Origin: Bacteroidales bacterium
Lineage (GTDB): Bacteria; Bacteroidota; Bacteroidia; Bacteroidales; F082
Direction of reading: 5' to 3'
DNA: 33,494 bases
NCBI GenBank assembly: GCA_017645275.1
Contig: JAGCPH010000032.1
Span: 1-33,494 of the forward strand
The position numbers and the translations under genes are program-made. Shown here in pieces: positions 22,355 to 31,184 of the stretch. Every line of letters begins with the position of its first letter. Position 1 is the stretch's first letter. The notes under the pieces are model-generated. The model saw nothing but the letters and a program-made list of their open reading frames with translations, was not told where the DNA came from and did not search any database.

Positions 22355-24136
22355 ATGAAAAAAACCTTTACTCTCTTATTTGCTCTTGCTTTTGCAATAA
22401 TCTGCAAATCCCAAACCCCTTGGAACGGCACCGCTGCCGAATCATACGACGGTGGCGACGGCACACCAGAAAACCCATATCAAATTGCAACAGCAGAACA
22501 GCTGGCATTGCTGGCATATCAGACTAATAATGGGAATGGCGGTGACGCATATTACGTTTTGGTTAACGACATCGACTTGAACGGTTCAGGCGGACAAGAA
22601 TGGATTCCTATCGGGACGGTGAAATCCGACTGGACAAATCCTATAAATCCAGGAATTGTCCCTGCATACCCATTTACGGGCGTTTTTGATGGTAACAACC
22701 ATATTGTCAGTGATTTGTATGTTTTCGATGATGATGTCTTGGGACTTTTTGGATGCATTATGGATGCTGAAGTTAAAAACGTCAGAATTGAAGGCTTGCT
22801 TTCGCAAGGAGGATATGTAGGATTTGTAGTTGGGCTGTCGGTTAATAGCAATATCAACGGTTGTACTGCTAACGGCAACATACAGGCACTTGGCAACAAA
22901 GTTGGCGGCATTGTTGGGCATTTTGTGGCCGAGAATATTGGAAACGACACCGTATCAATAGTAAATTGCGTCAATAATTCAAACATTCATGGTGGAGTTT
23001 TTAATTTAGGAGGAATTGCTGGATACACCACTATGGAAGATGGCAATGTGGCTGTCATAAATTGTGAGAATAACGGAGATATTGGTGAATTGTCGAACAC
23101 GTCGTTCGCGGGCGGAATGATTGGACAGGGGAATTATTACATTAGAAAATGCCATAATTATGGGATAATTTCAGCACAGTCATGTGCTGGTGGCATGGTC
23201 GGGCAAGGTGGCAGCCTCTGCTTGATTCAAGGCTGCATCAACCATGAAACGGGTGAGATAAAGGGCGAGGTCGCGGGCGGCATTATCGGTACAGCTATTT
23301 ACACCAACATATCGTGTTGTGGCAACCATGCCGTCATAACAGGTGTTCCTGCCCAACAATATTCTTCCGCGATAATGGTTGGAGGCATAGCTGGGGCTGA
23401 CGGCTCGTTTTCAAATTGTTACAACCTTGGTGAACTTCGCGGAGACTCGCAGTTTCACGAGCATGCGCAGATGGGCGGTATCACTGGAACTTGTCCAGGA
23501 GACTATCTTCTCAATGTATATAATGCCGGTCCGGTAATCATTCCAGAAAATGCCGATAATACAAGTATTTATGGCATAATCACGCCTGCTGTGCTCAGCG
23601 ACACAGTAACCGTCCGCGACTGTTACTGGCATGGCAATTACAGCATGTATCCTTGCACTTATTATGAGCCCAATCCAAGCTTGCATTCTCTTCCAAACTC
23701 TTGCTCTTTCAACCAAGGCCCGACAGCCACCACATGGGTGCTCGATGAGGCGCAATATGGTACCACTGACCTGCTTGAGGCACTAAACGCCGGCGCAATG
23801 GGCGAGTGCGTCTGGGTGGAAGACACCGAAGGCATAAACGGCGGCTTCCCGATACCTGTACCTCTTGGTTATGACGATATTGAAGAAACACATATCAACT
23901 ATGCATCGCTTGCGACAGCTTTCCCGAATCCCGGACACAACACACTCAACATTAAAACCGACTTGCAGGAAGCCGAAATCAAGGTTTATGACATAATGGG
24001 TAGAATGCTTTATAGCCAAGAGATTACGAGCGATATCACAACAATCAATTCCGAAAACTGGCCTTCCGGCACCTACATCTGGAAAGTAATTTCCAACGGC
24101 AAACTCGCCGAATCCGGCAAATGGCTGAAAGAGTAA
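22355..24136 (+). CDS. T9SS-exported GLUG-repeat surface protein
   Basis: This 593-residue protein has a signal peptide at residues 1-19 (MKKTFTLLFALAFAIICKS). Next comes WNGTAAESYDGGDGTPENPYQIATAEQLALLA, the usual lead-in to GLUG repeats. Residues about 75-440 are glycine-rich beta-helix-like turns (GGIVGHF, GGIAGYT, GGMIGQG, GGMVGQG, GGIIGTA, GGIAGAD, GGITGTC). Residues about 525-593 are a T9SS type A sorting domain (AFPNPGHNTLNIKT, YDIMGRMLYS, SGTYIWKVI). It is probably a cell-surface beta-helix adhesin or structural protein. No enzyme motif is seen. Confidence 0.85.
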   Translation: MKKTFTLLFALAFAIICKSQTPWNGTAAESYDGGDGTPENPYQIATAEQLALLAYQTNNGNGGDAYYVLVNDIDLNGSGGQEWIPIGTVKSDWTNPINPGIVPAYPFTGVFDGNNHIVSDLYVFDDDVLGLFGCIMDAEVKNVRIEGLLSQGGYVGFVVGLSVNSNINGCTANGNIQALGNKVGGIVGHFVAENIGNDTVSIVNCVNNSNIHGGVFNLGGIAGYTTMEDGNVAVINCENNGDIGELSNTSFAGGMIGQGNYYIRKCHNYGIISAQSCAGGMVGQGGSLCLIQGCINHETGEIKGEVAGGIIGTAIYTNISCCGNHAVITGVPAQQYSSAIMVGGIAGADGSFSNCYNLGELRGDSQFHEHAQMGGITGTCPGDYLLNVYNAGPVIIPENADNTSIYGIITPAVLSDTVTVRDCYWHGNYSMYPCTYYEPNPSLHSLPNSCSFNQGPTATTWVLDEAQYGTTDLLEALNAGAMGECVWVEDTEGINGGFPIPVPLGYDDIEETHINYASLATAFPNPGHNTLNIKTDLQEAEIKVYDIMGRMLYSQEITSDITTINSENWPSGTYIWKVISNGKLAESGKWLKE

Positions 24137-24271
24137 TTCATATACAATTATCCTGTTAATCCTGTCTAATTATCTGCGAAATCCGTGAGCGTCAGCGAAC
24201 TAATTCCTTGAGGAAAACCTCGAGGAAAATTTTTCTGCAAAATCTGCGAGATCTGCGTGAAAAAAATTCAT

Positions 24272-24279
24272 TATCTTTG
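24272..24279 (+). promoter_or_regulatory. -7 box of the DUF4175-type gene
   Basis: TATCTTTG, 9 bp before the chosen ATG at 24289. The upstream spacer (24137-24271) holds ATCTGCGAAATCCGTGAG- and ATCTGCGTGAAA-like stretches of the kind common between genes in this phylum. Confidence 0.45.
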
Positions 24280-24288
24280 CAGATTAAT

Positions 24289-27200
24289 ATGTCGAATAAC
24301 GTCCTTATATCAAAAATCGAGCGCTTCATCAGGAAGTTCTACCTCAACCGCCTCATACAAGGTGTGCTGATTGGAGCCGTATTGATGATAGCTTTATTTT
24401 TGATTATCAATGGTATAGAGTATTTCTCATGGCTTCCGCAAAAAGGACGACTAATATTGCTTCTGCTCTTTATCTTTGGCGCAAGCTTCGTAGCGTTTTT
24501 CTATTTTATCATCCCGATAATCAACCTGATACGCTTCCGTAAAAAGATGTCGGACGAGAAAGCGGCTGTTATCATCGGACGATTCTTCCCTGAAATCAGC
24601 GACAAACTGCTGAATACGCTGCAACTGTCGAACGAGCTTTCGCAAAACACCGACAATCAACTGCTTATCGCAACAATAGAACAGCGTACTGAGCATCTGA
24701 AACCTATCAACTTCTCAGATGCGGTCAACCTGAAAGAGAACTATAAATATCTGAGATACTTCGGAATAGCTTTCGTTGTTTTAAGCGTTACTTTAATATT
24801 CATTCCCGACTTCTCCAAGAAGCCTGCACAACGAATCATCAACTATTCCCAAGAATTTTCGAAGCCTCTGCCGTTCGAAGTGCAACTCTCAGATACCGAA
24901 ATAGAGGTGTCGCAGGGTAAAGATGCTGAATTCAGCATTCATGTCACCGGCGTGAGGATACCCGACGCTTTCTATATCCGAGGCAACACTGGTGTGAGGA
25001 TGATGAACCGCCTGAATACCAACGACTTCCGTTTCGTCTTCAAAAACGTGAACCAAAACGAGATATTCTTCATCGAGGGCGGCGACTACAAAAGTCCTAC
25101 AATAACACTCACAGTGCGCCCCAACCCTACCATGCTGTATTACGAGTCACAACTGACATTCCCGAGATATATCCATCGTAAAAGCGAGACCCTCAGCGGC
25201 AAGACACGCATCATAGTGCCTCAGGGCACCGAGGTGGAATTCACGTTCCATACCCGCGATGTCGATTCCATTTTGATAAATGATTCAATATCAATAAATT
25301 CCGTCTACAAAATAATTGCATTAAAATCCACAAAATTTAATGTTAAATTATTTAACAATTGGAACGCCACCGACCCGATTCCATTCACCATCGAGGTCGT
25401 TCCTGACGCCTATCCCGACATACAGGTGCAGAATTTCCACGAGGATTTTGCAAAACAGACGTATTATTCGGGTCTAATCGCCGATGATTACGGTTTTACC
25501 AAGCTTTTATACCATTTCGAGGTCGATGGCAAGCCTAACCAGTCGTTTGTCAAAAACATCCCTATCGACAAGAAAAATATCCGCACCTCGTTCTACTATA
25601 GCATTGATATTGATACACTTACGCTCTATCGTGGCGATGAGATAAAGGCTTATTTCGAGATTTTCGACAACGACGGCATCAACGGACCTAAGTCGAGACG
25701 CTCGGAGGTGTTTTATCTTATGCTTCCGACGACCGAGCAACTCGATTCCATTGCGGATAACGCTGAAAATGAGATACTTAACAACCTCAACCAGCGTTCC
25801 GACGAGCTCGAGAACCTCCGTAAGGACATCGAAGACATGCTGCGCGACCTGATGTCGAAAAAAGAACTCGACTGGAGCGACAAAGAGAAGATGAAAGAAC
25901 TACTTGAGAAGGAGAAAGAGATTCAGGAAGAATGGAACAAGATTCAGGAGGAGCAAAAGGAACTGTCAGATTTTATTAAGGAAAACGAGCTTTCTTCTGA
26001 GGAGTTGATAAAGAAACAGGAGGAAATCAACAAGCTGTTCGATGAGGTCATCCCCGACGAGATGAAGAAGCTCATGGAGGAGATCGAGCAACTTTTGAGC
26101 GAGATGCCGCGTGAGCGTATGCAGGAGATCATGAAAGACCTCAAGAAAAACAACGAGGCACTGCAACAGATGATGGACCGCAATCTCTCGCTTCTAGAGC
26201 AGCTGAAGGTCGAGAAAGACATGAACCAGCTCATGGACGAGATGCAGAAACTCGCCGACGAGCTCATGAACAACACTGATTCTATCTCTGCGCAAGACGC
26301 TGAAAATCAATTCAATAAGATGGAACAGCGTCTCGACTCCATCATGGAACAAAACCAAGGCTTGAGCGACCCGTTCGACATCCAAAAAGACGAGGAAGCC
26401 TTTGAAGAGATTCAGCAAGACCTTGAAAACGCTGAAGAATCGGAAGACGGCGGCGAACACGAGAGCGCCAAGAAACAAAAGCAGAAAGCCGGCAACAAGA
26501 TAAAGGAGATGGCCGAAAACATGAACAGCCTGATGATGGGCGGTGGCATGGAACAGCTTGCCGAGGACGCATATCTTGTGAGGATTCTGCTCGAAAACGT
26601 GGTACGCTCATCACATGCCGAAGAGGCTTTGATGCAGGAGATCAGCACTATGAAGAAGGACGACCCGACAGTGTCGCAGAAGATATCACGCCAGAAAGAG
26701 ATATCCGACAACTTTGCCATGGTGGAAGACTCTCTGCGCAAGATGGCCAACCGTCAGCCCATGATTAAGAACTTCGTTTTCAATGAGTTACAGGTTATAG
26801 ACCAGCAGACGGAGGCGGCTATGCAAGACATTCTGGAGCTACGCTTTGCCAACGCCACCCACAAGCAACAGAACGCCATGATGTCAATGAACAACCTCGC
26901 GCTGATGCTTGCCGAGTCGCTCAACGAGATGGAATCGCAGATGGAAGGCTCCAGCAGCAGTTCCTGCTCGAAACCTGGTAAGTCGAAAGGTCAGCAGGGC
27001 AAGCCAAAGCAGATGAAAGACATGAAAGACCTTCAGAACCAGCTGGGCGAACAGCTGAAGAAGCTACAACAGCAGATGCAACAGCAACAGCAGGACGGCA
27101 CGCCTATGCCTGAGATGAGCGAGGAGCTGGCACGCATGGCGGCACAACAGGAGCTCATCCGTGAAGGTATGCAAGAGATTCTGGAAGAAATGAAAAAGAA

Positions 27201-27555
27201 TGGCATGCTCGGCGATGACGGCATCAACGAGATCATGAAAGACATGGAGAAACTCGAGGAAGATCTTGTAAACAAACGCATTACGAATCAGACTATAAAG
27301 AGACAGAAGGACATCATGTCGCGAATGCTTAAGGCCGAAAACGCCCAGCAAGAACGCGAAAAAGAGGAGAAACGCAAGTCGGACGAGTACAAAGGTCCTG
27401 AAAAGACCCACAACATTGACGAGATGCGATATGAGGAGAGCATCAAGAAGCAGCAGGACTTCTTGCGCACTAATCCTATTGAGTATCAACCGTTTTACAA
27501 GGAAAAGATAAATAAATATTTTTTAAATAGTGACCGTCATTTCGACCGACCGTAG
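24289..27555 (+). CDS. DUF4175-type large coiled-coil membrane protein
   Basis: This is a 1088-residue protein from ATG 24289. Membrane helices lie at about 23-46, 54-79 and 155-172. A beta-rich region (about 190-490) follows, then a long charged coiled coil (about 510-1050, many Glu/Lys/Gln, Met-rich blocks and poly-Gln near 950). The end has TNPIEYQPFYKEKINKYF. This architecture is the conserved Bacteroidota protein usually labelled DUF4175 or 'ATPase'; its function is unknown. The upstream in-frame start at 24208 would add 27 residues but precedes the -7 box. The last codons and the TAG stop come from a hairpin repeat (27535-27633), so the native C-terminus may have been replaced. Confidence 0.8.
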   Translation: MSNNVLISKIERFIRKFYLNRLIQGVLIGAVLMIALFLIINGIEYFSWLPQKGRLILLLLFIFGASFVAFFYFIIPIINLIRFRKKMSDEKAAVIIGRFFPEISDKLLNTLQLSNELSQNTDNQLLIATIEQRTEHLKPINFSDAVNLKENYKYLRYFGIAFVVLSVTLIFIPDFSKKPAQRIINYSQEFSKPLPFEVQLSDTEIEVSQGKDAEFSIHVTGVRIPDAFYIRGNTGVRMMNRLNTNDFRFVFKNVNQNEIFFIEGGDYKSPTITLTVRPNPTMLYYESQLTFPRYIHRKSETLSGKTRIIVPQGTEVEFTFHTRDVDSILINDSISINSVYKIIALKSTKFNVKLFNNWNATDPIPFTIEVVPDAYPDIQVQNFHEDFAKQTYYSGLIADDYGFTKLLYHFEVDGKPNQSFVKNIPIDKKNIRTSFYYSIDIDTLTLYRGDEIKAYFEIFDNDGINGPKSRRSEVFYLMLPTTEQLDSIADNAENEILNNLNQRSDELENLRKDIEDMLRDLMSKKELDWSDKEKMKELLEKEKEIQEEWNKIQEEQKELSDFIKENELSSEELIKKQEEINKLFDEVIPDEMKKLMEEIEQLLSEMPRERMQEIMKDLKKNNEALQQMMDRNLSLLEQLKVEKDMNQLMDEMQKLADELMNNTDSISAQDAENQFNKMEQRLDSIMEQNQGLSDPFDIQKDEEAFEEIQQDLENAEESEDGGEHESAKKQKQKAGNKIKEMAENMNSLMMGGGMEQLAEDAYLVRILLENVVRSSHAEEALMQEISTMKKDDPTVSQKISRQKEISDNFAMVEDSLRKMANRQPMIKNFVFNELQVIDQQTEAAMQDILELRFANATHKQQNAMMSMNNLALMLAESLNEMESQMEGSSSSSCSKPGKSKGQQGKPKQMKDMKDLQNQLGEQLKKLQQQMQQQQQDGTPMPEMSEELARMAAQQELIREGMQEILEEMKKNGMLGDDGINEIMKDMEKLEEDLVNKRITNQTIKRQKDIMSRMLKAENAQQEREKEEKRKSDEYKGPEKTHNIDEMRYEESIKKQQDFLRTNPIEYQPFYKEKINKYFLNSDRHFDRP

Positions 27556-27633
27556 GGAGTGGAGAAATCACCGACATTTGAATGTACAGAATCAATTTTT
27601 TGCCGGTGATTTCTCGACAAGCTCGAAATGACG
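27535..27633 (+). repeat. ~100-bp hairpin repeat, copy 1
   Basis: The ends CGTCATTTCGA/TCGAAATGACG are perfect 11-bp terminal inverted repeats. Inside, GAGAAATCACCG (27562-27573) and CGGTGATTTCTC (27604-27615) also pair. It has no coding capacity of its own. An inverted, ~10 bp longer copy lies at 30003-30112. Confidence 0.85.
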
Positions 27634-27649
27634 AATTGAACGTATAATT

Positions 27650-28075
27650 ATGATAAAATTTGAAAGCATAGACATTGAATCCCCTGCGCTGAACCAGCGT
27701 CTCGCCAAGGAATGGATTGAGGAGTTTGTGGCATCGTACGGCAAGAAAATCGGCGAGCTGTACTATCTGTTTTGCAGCGACGAATACCTCCTGGAATTCA
27801 ACCAGAAGCGTATGAACCACGATTTCTACACCGACATCGTGACGTTTCCGCTAAACGACTGCAGCGAGTATCTCTCGGGCGAGTTTTATATCAGCATCGA
27901 CAGGATCCGCGACAACGCCGAGCAGATGGGCAAGCCTTTCAAAGATGAGTTTCATAGGGTTCTGGCACATGGCGTGCTGCACCTGATAGGCTTCAAAGAC
28001 AAGACCGACGCCGATGCGAAAACGATGCGCGAACAAGAGGAAAAATGCCTTGCTATACGACGTAACAAATTCTAA
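27650..28075 (+). CDS. ybeY: Endoribonuclease/rRNA maturation factor
   Basis: This is a 141-residue protein of the YbeY family. The zinc region reads HGVLHLIGFKD (near residues 105-115), followed by KTDADAKTMREQEEKCL. YbeY processes the 3' end of 16S rRNA and takes part in ribosome quality control. The usual third zinc ligand (His in GYDH) is Asp here (GFKD). I believe this is common in the phylum. The N-terminal part (YYLFCSDEYLLEFNQKRMNHDFYTDIVTFPL) is typical. It lies between a hairpin repeat and a parS-like site, 45 bp before mnmG. Confidence 0.9.
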   Translation: MIKFESIDIESPALNQRLAKEWIEEFVASYGKKIGELYYLFCSDEYLLEFNQKRMNHDFYTDIVTFPLNDCSEYLSGEFYISIDRIRDNAEQMGKPFKDEFHRVLAHGVLHLIGFKDKTDADAKTMREQEEKCLAIRRNKF

Positions 28076-28094
28076 ATCAATTAATTAAATTAAA

Positions 28095-28110
28095 TGTTCC
28101 ACGTGGAACA
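28095..28110. other. parS-like centromere site 1
   Basis: TGTTCCACGTGGAACA is a perfect 16-bp palindrome. It matches the bacterial parS consensus (TGTTnCACGTGnAACA) in every fixed position. It lies 9 bp before mnmG. ParB would bind it to organise and segregate the origin region. Confidence 0.85.
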
Positions 28111-28119
28111 CTCGGAAAT

Positions 28120-29994
28120 ATGATATTTGAAAAATACGATGTGATAGTGGTCGGGGCAGGCCACGCAGGATGTGAGGCGGCAGCAGCGGCGGCAAACCTC
28201 GGCAACAAGACTCTGCTCATCACCATGAACATGAGTTTCATGGCGGCGATGTCGTGTAACCCGGCCGTGGGAGGCATAGCCAAAGGCCAGATAGTGCGCG
28301 AGATCGACGCGTTAGGCGGACAGATGGGTATCATAGCAGACAAGACGATGATACAGTTCAGGATGCTTAACAAGTCGAAAGGTCCGGCTGTGTGGAGTCC
28401 GCGTGTGCAGAGCGATAAGGCGGCGTTCTCGGCAGAATGGCGTAACACCCTTGAACATACAAATAACCTCGAGTTCTGGCAAGACCATGTCGACGGCCTC
28501 CTGGTGGAAGGCGACCAAGTGAAAGGCGTCCACACCATGATGGGCGGCGACGTCTACTCAAAGACCGTGATACTCACCAATGGAACCTTCCTCAATGGTA
28601 AGATCTTTATCGGAGAGAAGTCGTTTGCAGGTGGTAGAATAGGCGAATCGGCGAGCCACGGGATAACAGAACAGCTCGTGGAACTGGGATTTGAGGCCGA
28701 CCGCATGAAGACAGGAACACCTGTGAGAATCGACGGTAGGACGATAGACTTCAGCAAACTCGCCGAGCAGAAAGGCGACGAAGAAATTACAGGGTTCTCG
28801 TTTATGAACGTGGAGAAGCCACTGAAACAACGTTCCTGCTATATTGCATACACATCGCTGAAGGTACACGAGATACTGCGTAAAGGCTTCGACAAATCAC
28901 CGATGTTCACAGGAAGGATACAAGGTATAGGACCGCGTTACTGTCCGAGCATTGAGGATAAAATTGAACGTTTCGCAGGCAAAGACTTCCATCAGTTGTT
29001 TGTGGAGCCCGAGGGAGCAACAACATGTGAGTATTATCTCAACGGATTCAGTTCCTCACTGCCAGAAGATATACAATACGAGGCACTCCGCAACATCGAA
29101 GGCTTCGAAAATGCCAAGATTTTCCGTCCGGGATACGCCATAGAATACGACTTCTTCCCGCCTGAACAGCTTTATCATAGCCTGGAGACACGTAAGATAC
29201 ATGGCCTGTTCTTTGCCGGACAGATCAATGGCACTACAGGATATGAAGAGGCAGCGGCACAAGGCTTAATGGCCGGCATCAACGCACATCGTCTGTTGCA
29301 CGACGAAGAGCCTGTAGTTTTGCGCCGTGACGAAGGTTATATTGGTGTTCTTGTCGATGATCTAATAACAAAGAGCGTCGACGAGCCTTACAGAATGTTC
29401 ACAAGTCGCGCGGAATATCGTATCTTGTTGCGCCAAGACAATGCCGACGCAAGGTTGACACCACTTGGATATAAGCTCGGCCTAGCCACACAAGAGCGTT
29501 ACGACCGTTTCGTCGATAAGCAAAAACGTGTTCAGGACTTGGTTAACTTACTGAAAGAGAACAACGTTGCTCCAGAGGAAATCAACGGACTTCTGGTGAA
29601 TAAAGAAACGCCTGAAATCGCTGGAAAGACACGTTTAGCACATGTTTTGACACGTCCACAGGTGAGTCTCATGGAGATGATTAGCAACGTGGAATGGCTA
29701 AAACAGCAGTTTGATCTTAGCGACGAGATGACGCGCAGCGTCATCGAGGAGGCGGAGATACTAGTGAAATATGAAGGATACATCGATAAGGAACGTGAAG
29801 TGGCCGACAAGCTGAAACGTCTCGAAGACGTGAAACTAAGTCCGGATTTCGACTACAATGCGCTGCATTCGCTGACCATCGAGGCCCGGCAGAAGCTGAC
29901 GAAACACAAGCCGCAGACACTGGGACAAGCATCAAGAATAAGTGGTGTGTCACCAGCTGATATCTCTGTTCTCGCGGTGTTTCTCGGTCGTTAA
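28120..29994 (+). CDS. mnmG: tRNA uridine-5-carboxymethylaminomethyl synthesis enzyme
   Basis: This 624-residue flavoprotein has the FAD-binding GAGHAG (residues 12-17), the early block MSCNPAVGGIAKGQIVREIDALGGQMG, and FNGTTGYEEAAAQGLMAGINAH-like and TSRAEYRILLRQDNADARLT signatures, all in the right order for full-length MnmG (GidA). With MnmE it installs cmnm5 on U34 of tRNAs. The size is normal. Both sides carry parS-like palindromes. mnmG sits near the replication origin in many bacteria. Confidence 0.96.
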   Translation: MIFEKYDVIVVGAGHAGCEAAAAAANLGNKTLLITMNMSFMAAMSCNPAVGGIAKGQIVREIDALGGQMGIIADKTMIQFRMLNKSKGPAVWSPRVQSDKAAFSAEWRNTLEHTNNLEFWQDHVDGLLVEGDQVKGVHTMMGGDVYSKTVILTNGTFLNGKIFIGEKSFAGGRIGESASHGITEQLVELGFEADRMKTGTPVRIDGRTIDFSKLAEQKGDEEITGFSFMNVEKPLKQRSCYIAYTSLKVHEILRKGFDKSPMFTGRIQGIGPRYCPSIEDKIERFAGKDFHQLFVEPEGATTCEYYLNGFSSSLPEDIQYEALRNIEGFENAKIFRPGYAIEYDFFPPEQLYHSLETRKIHGLFFAGQINGTTGYEEAAAQGLMAGINAHRLLHDEEPVVLRRDEGYIGVLVDDLITKSVDEPYRMFTSRAEYRILLRQDNADARLTPLGYKLGLATQERYDRFVDKQKRVQDLVNLLKENNVAPEEINGLLVNKETPEIAGKTRLAHVLTRPQVSLMEMISNVEWLKQQFDLSDEMTRSVIEEAEILVKYEGYIDKEREVADKLKRLEDVKLSPDFDYNALHSLTIEARQKLTKHKPQTLGQASRISGVSPADISVLAVFLGR

Positions 29995-30002
29995 TACGGT
30001 TT

Positions 30003-30112
30003 CGTCATTTCGAGTGTAGCGTAGCGAAATCGAGAAATCACCGGCAAAAAATTGATTCGGCACATTCAAATGGCGGTGATTTCTCCACTCCCTCTGGTCG
30101 GTCGAAATGACG
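30003..30112 (-). repeat. ~110-bp hairpin repeat, copy 2 (inverted)
   Basis: Its reverse complement matches copy 1 closely from CGTCATTTCGACCGACC through GAATCAATTTTTTGCCGG to TCGAAATGACG. A 10-bp-longer arm (ATTTCGCTACGCTACACTCG) accounts for the length difference. Together with copy 1 it brackets ybeY and mnmG. Confidence 0.85.
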
Positions 30113-30144
30113 TGAAGGAATTTTCGGTCAAAATGACAACTGAA

Positions 30145-30160
30145 CGTTTCACGTGGAACA
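30145..30160. other. parS-like centromere site 2
   Basis: CGTTTCACGTGGAACA has the parS core, with one arm of the TTTCAC type and the other of the GTGGAAC type. Only the first base departs from the consensus. It is 2.05 kb from site 1, on the other side of mnmG, and 33 bp before the methyltransferase gene. Confidence 0.75.
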
Positions 30161-30192
30161 ATTTTTGAAAGTAATTATAAAATAAGGATATC

Positions 30193-31062
30193 ATGAGCAC
30201 TAAATGCCCGTTTTGTGAATCAGAAAACACGAGGTCATTTCTCAAGCTGAAAGACTATTTCCTCAGCCGGGAAGACTTCGAGATATGTGAGTGCGACAAC
30301 TGCAAGCTGCTTTTCACCACTCCCCGACCAGATCAGTCCATTATTGGAAAATATTATAAATCCGAAGACTATCTGAGCCACAACGAGCATAAAAAAGGTC
30401 TAGTGCCATGGATATACAACCAGGTGAAAAAGGTCAATATCCGCAATAAATACAGGTTTTGCGGCATCCATACCAAACCATACCTTCTCGATTTTGGCTG
30501 TGGTGTAGGCGATTTCCTGCATTACGCACAACAAAACGGATGTGAAGTGATGGGCTGCGACATGAGTGAAGACGCACGGCGTTTCGCTTCAGAAAAACTT
30601 GGAAAAACAGTGGTCACACCTGAGGAAATCTTCGCACTCCCCCACTCCACTTTCGACATTATCACTATGTGGCATGTGCTCGAACATATCGACGATCTCA
30701 GATTCCAAGTCGAGCAATTACATCGGTTACTGAAAGACAACGGCCGCCTCGTTATTGCGGTGCCTAATTATCAGTCATACGACGCAGAATATTACAAAAA
30801 CAAATGGGCAGCCTACGACGTGCCGCGACATCTGAATCACTTTCATAAAGAGTCGTTGCAAAACATTTTCGCAGGCAACTTTGAACTCGACGAGATATAT
30901 CCGCTGAAATGGGATGCGTTTTACATCTCGATGATGAGCGAAAAATTCCTCGGTCATGGAAACTCATTCATTAGAGGTATACTCACTGGCTGGAAATCGA
31001 ACCGCAAGGCACGAAAAACGGGAGAATACTCGAGTTTGGTGTACGTTTTTCACAAGATTTGA
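30193..31062 (+). CDS. Zinc-ribbon SAM-dependent methyltransferase
   Basis: This is a 289-residue protein. A four-cysteine zinc ribbon (C5, C8, C34, C37) precedes a class I methyltransferase fold. Motif I is LLDFGCGVGDFLHYA (about 97-111), the acidic end of strand 2 is MGCDMS, and the motif IV region is DIITMWHVLEHIDD (about 154-167). The C-terminal half has YDVPRHLNHFHKESL, which is shared by cell-envelope/polysaccharide-linked methyltransferases (Methyltransf_11/23 with N-terminal zinc ribbon). The target is unknown. The gene stands alone, without an operon partner. Confidence 0.85.
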   Translation: MSTKCPFCESENTRSFLKLKDYFLSREDFEICECDNCKLLFTTPRPDQSIIGKYYKSEDYLSHNEHKKGLVPWIYNQVKKVNIRNKYRFCGIHTKPYLLDFGCGVGDFLHYAQQNGCEVMGCDMSEDARRFASEKLGKTVVTPEEIFALPHSTFDIITMWHVLEHIDDLRFQVEQLHRLLKDNGRLVIAVPNYQSYDAEYYKNKWAAYDVPRHLNHFHKESLQNIFAGNFELDEIYPLKWDAFYISMMSEKFLGHGNSFIRGILTGWKSNRKARKTGEYSSLVYVFHKI

Positions 31063-31155
31063 TTTTAGGCCATTTTTAGCCGTTTTAAGACATTTTTGGT
31101 CTTCGATGTGTTGCGCATCAAAAAATCTCAGAAAACGCCTTAAAAAGGACCAATT

Positions 31156-31173
31156 TTTGGCACGATTTTTGTT
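31156..31173 (+). promoter_or_regulatory. Candidate sigma-54 (-24/-12) promoter
   Basis: TTGGCACGATTTTTGTT fits the RpoN consensus TTGGCACGnnnnTTGCw except T for C at the -12 dinucleotide. The GG (31159-31160) and GT (31171-31172) are exactly 12 bp apart. It predicts a start within one base of the ATG at 31185, which is a reason for caution. The rest of the 122-bp spacer 31063-31184 has no other clear signal. Confidence 0.4.
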
Positions 31174-31184
31174 AATTTCAGGTT

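Noticed and set aside
9355-27555. Possible recoding of TAG as an amino acid (amber in the barrel gene, TAG at gltX and the DUF4175-type end)
   Set aside because: All long genes lack internal TAG over thousands of codons, and the CWC gene, gltX and the DUF4175-type gene end sensibly at TAG. The standard code fits better.
31100-31125. Small inverted repeat GATG...CATC followed by A/T bases after the methyltransferase
   Set aside because: The stem has only four pairs and no T tract on the needed strand, so a terminator call is not supported.
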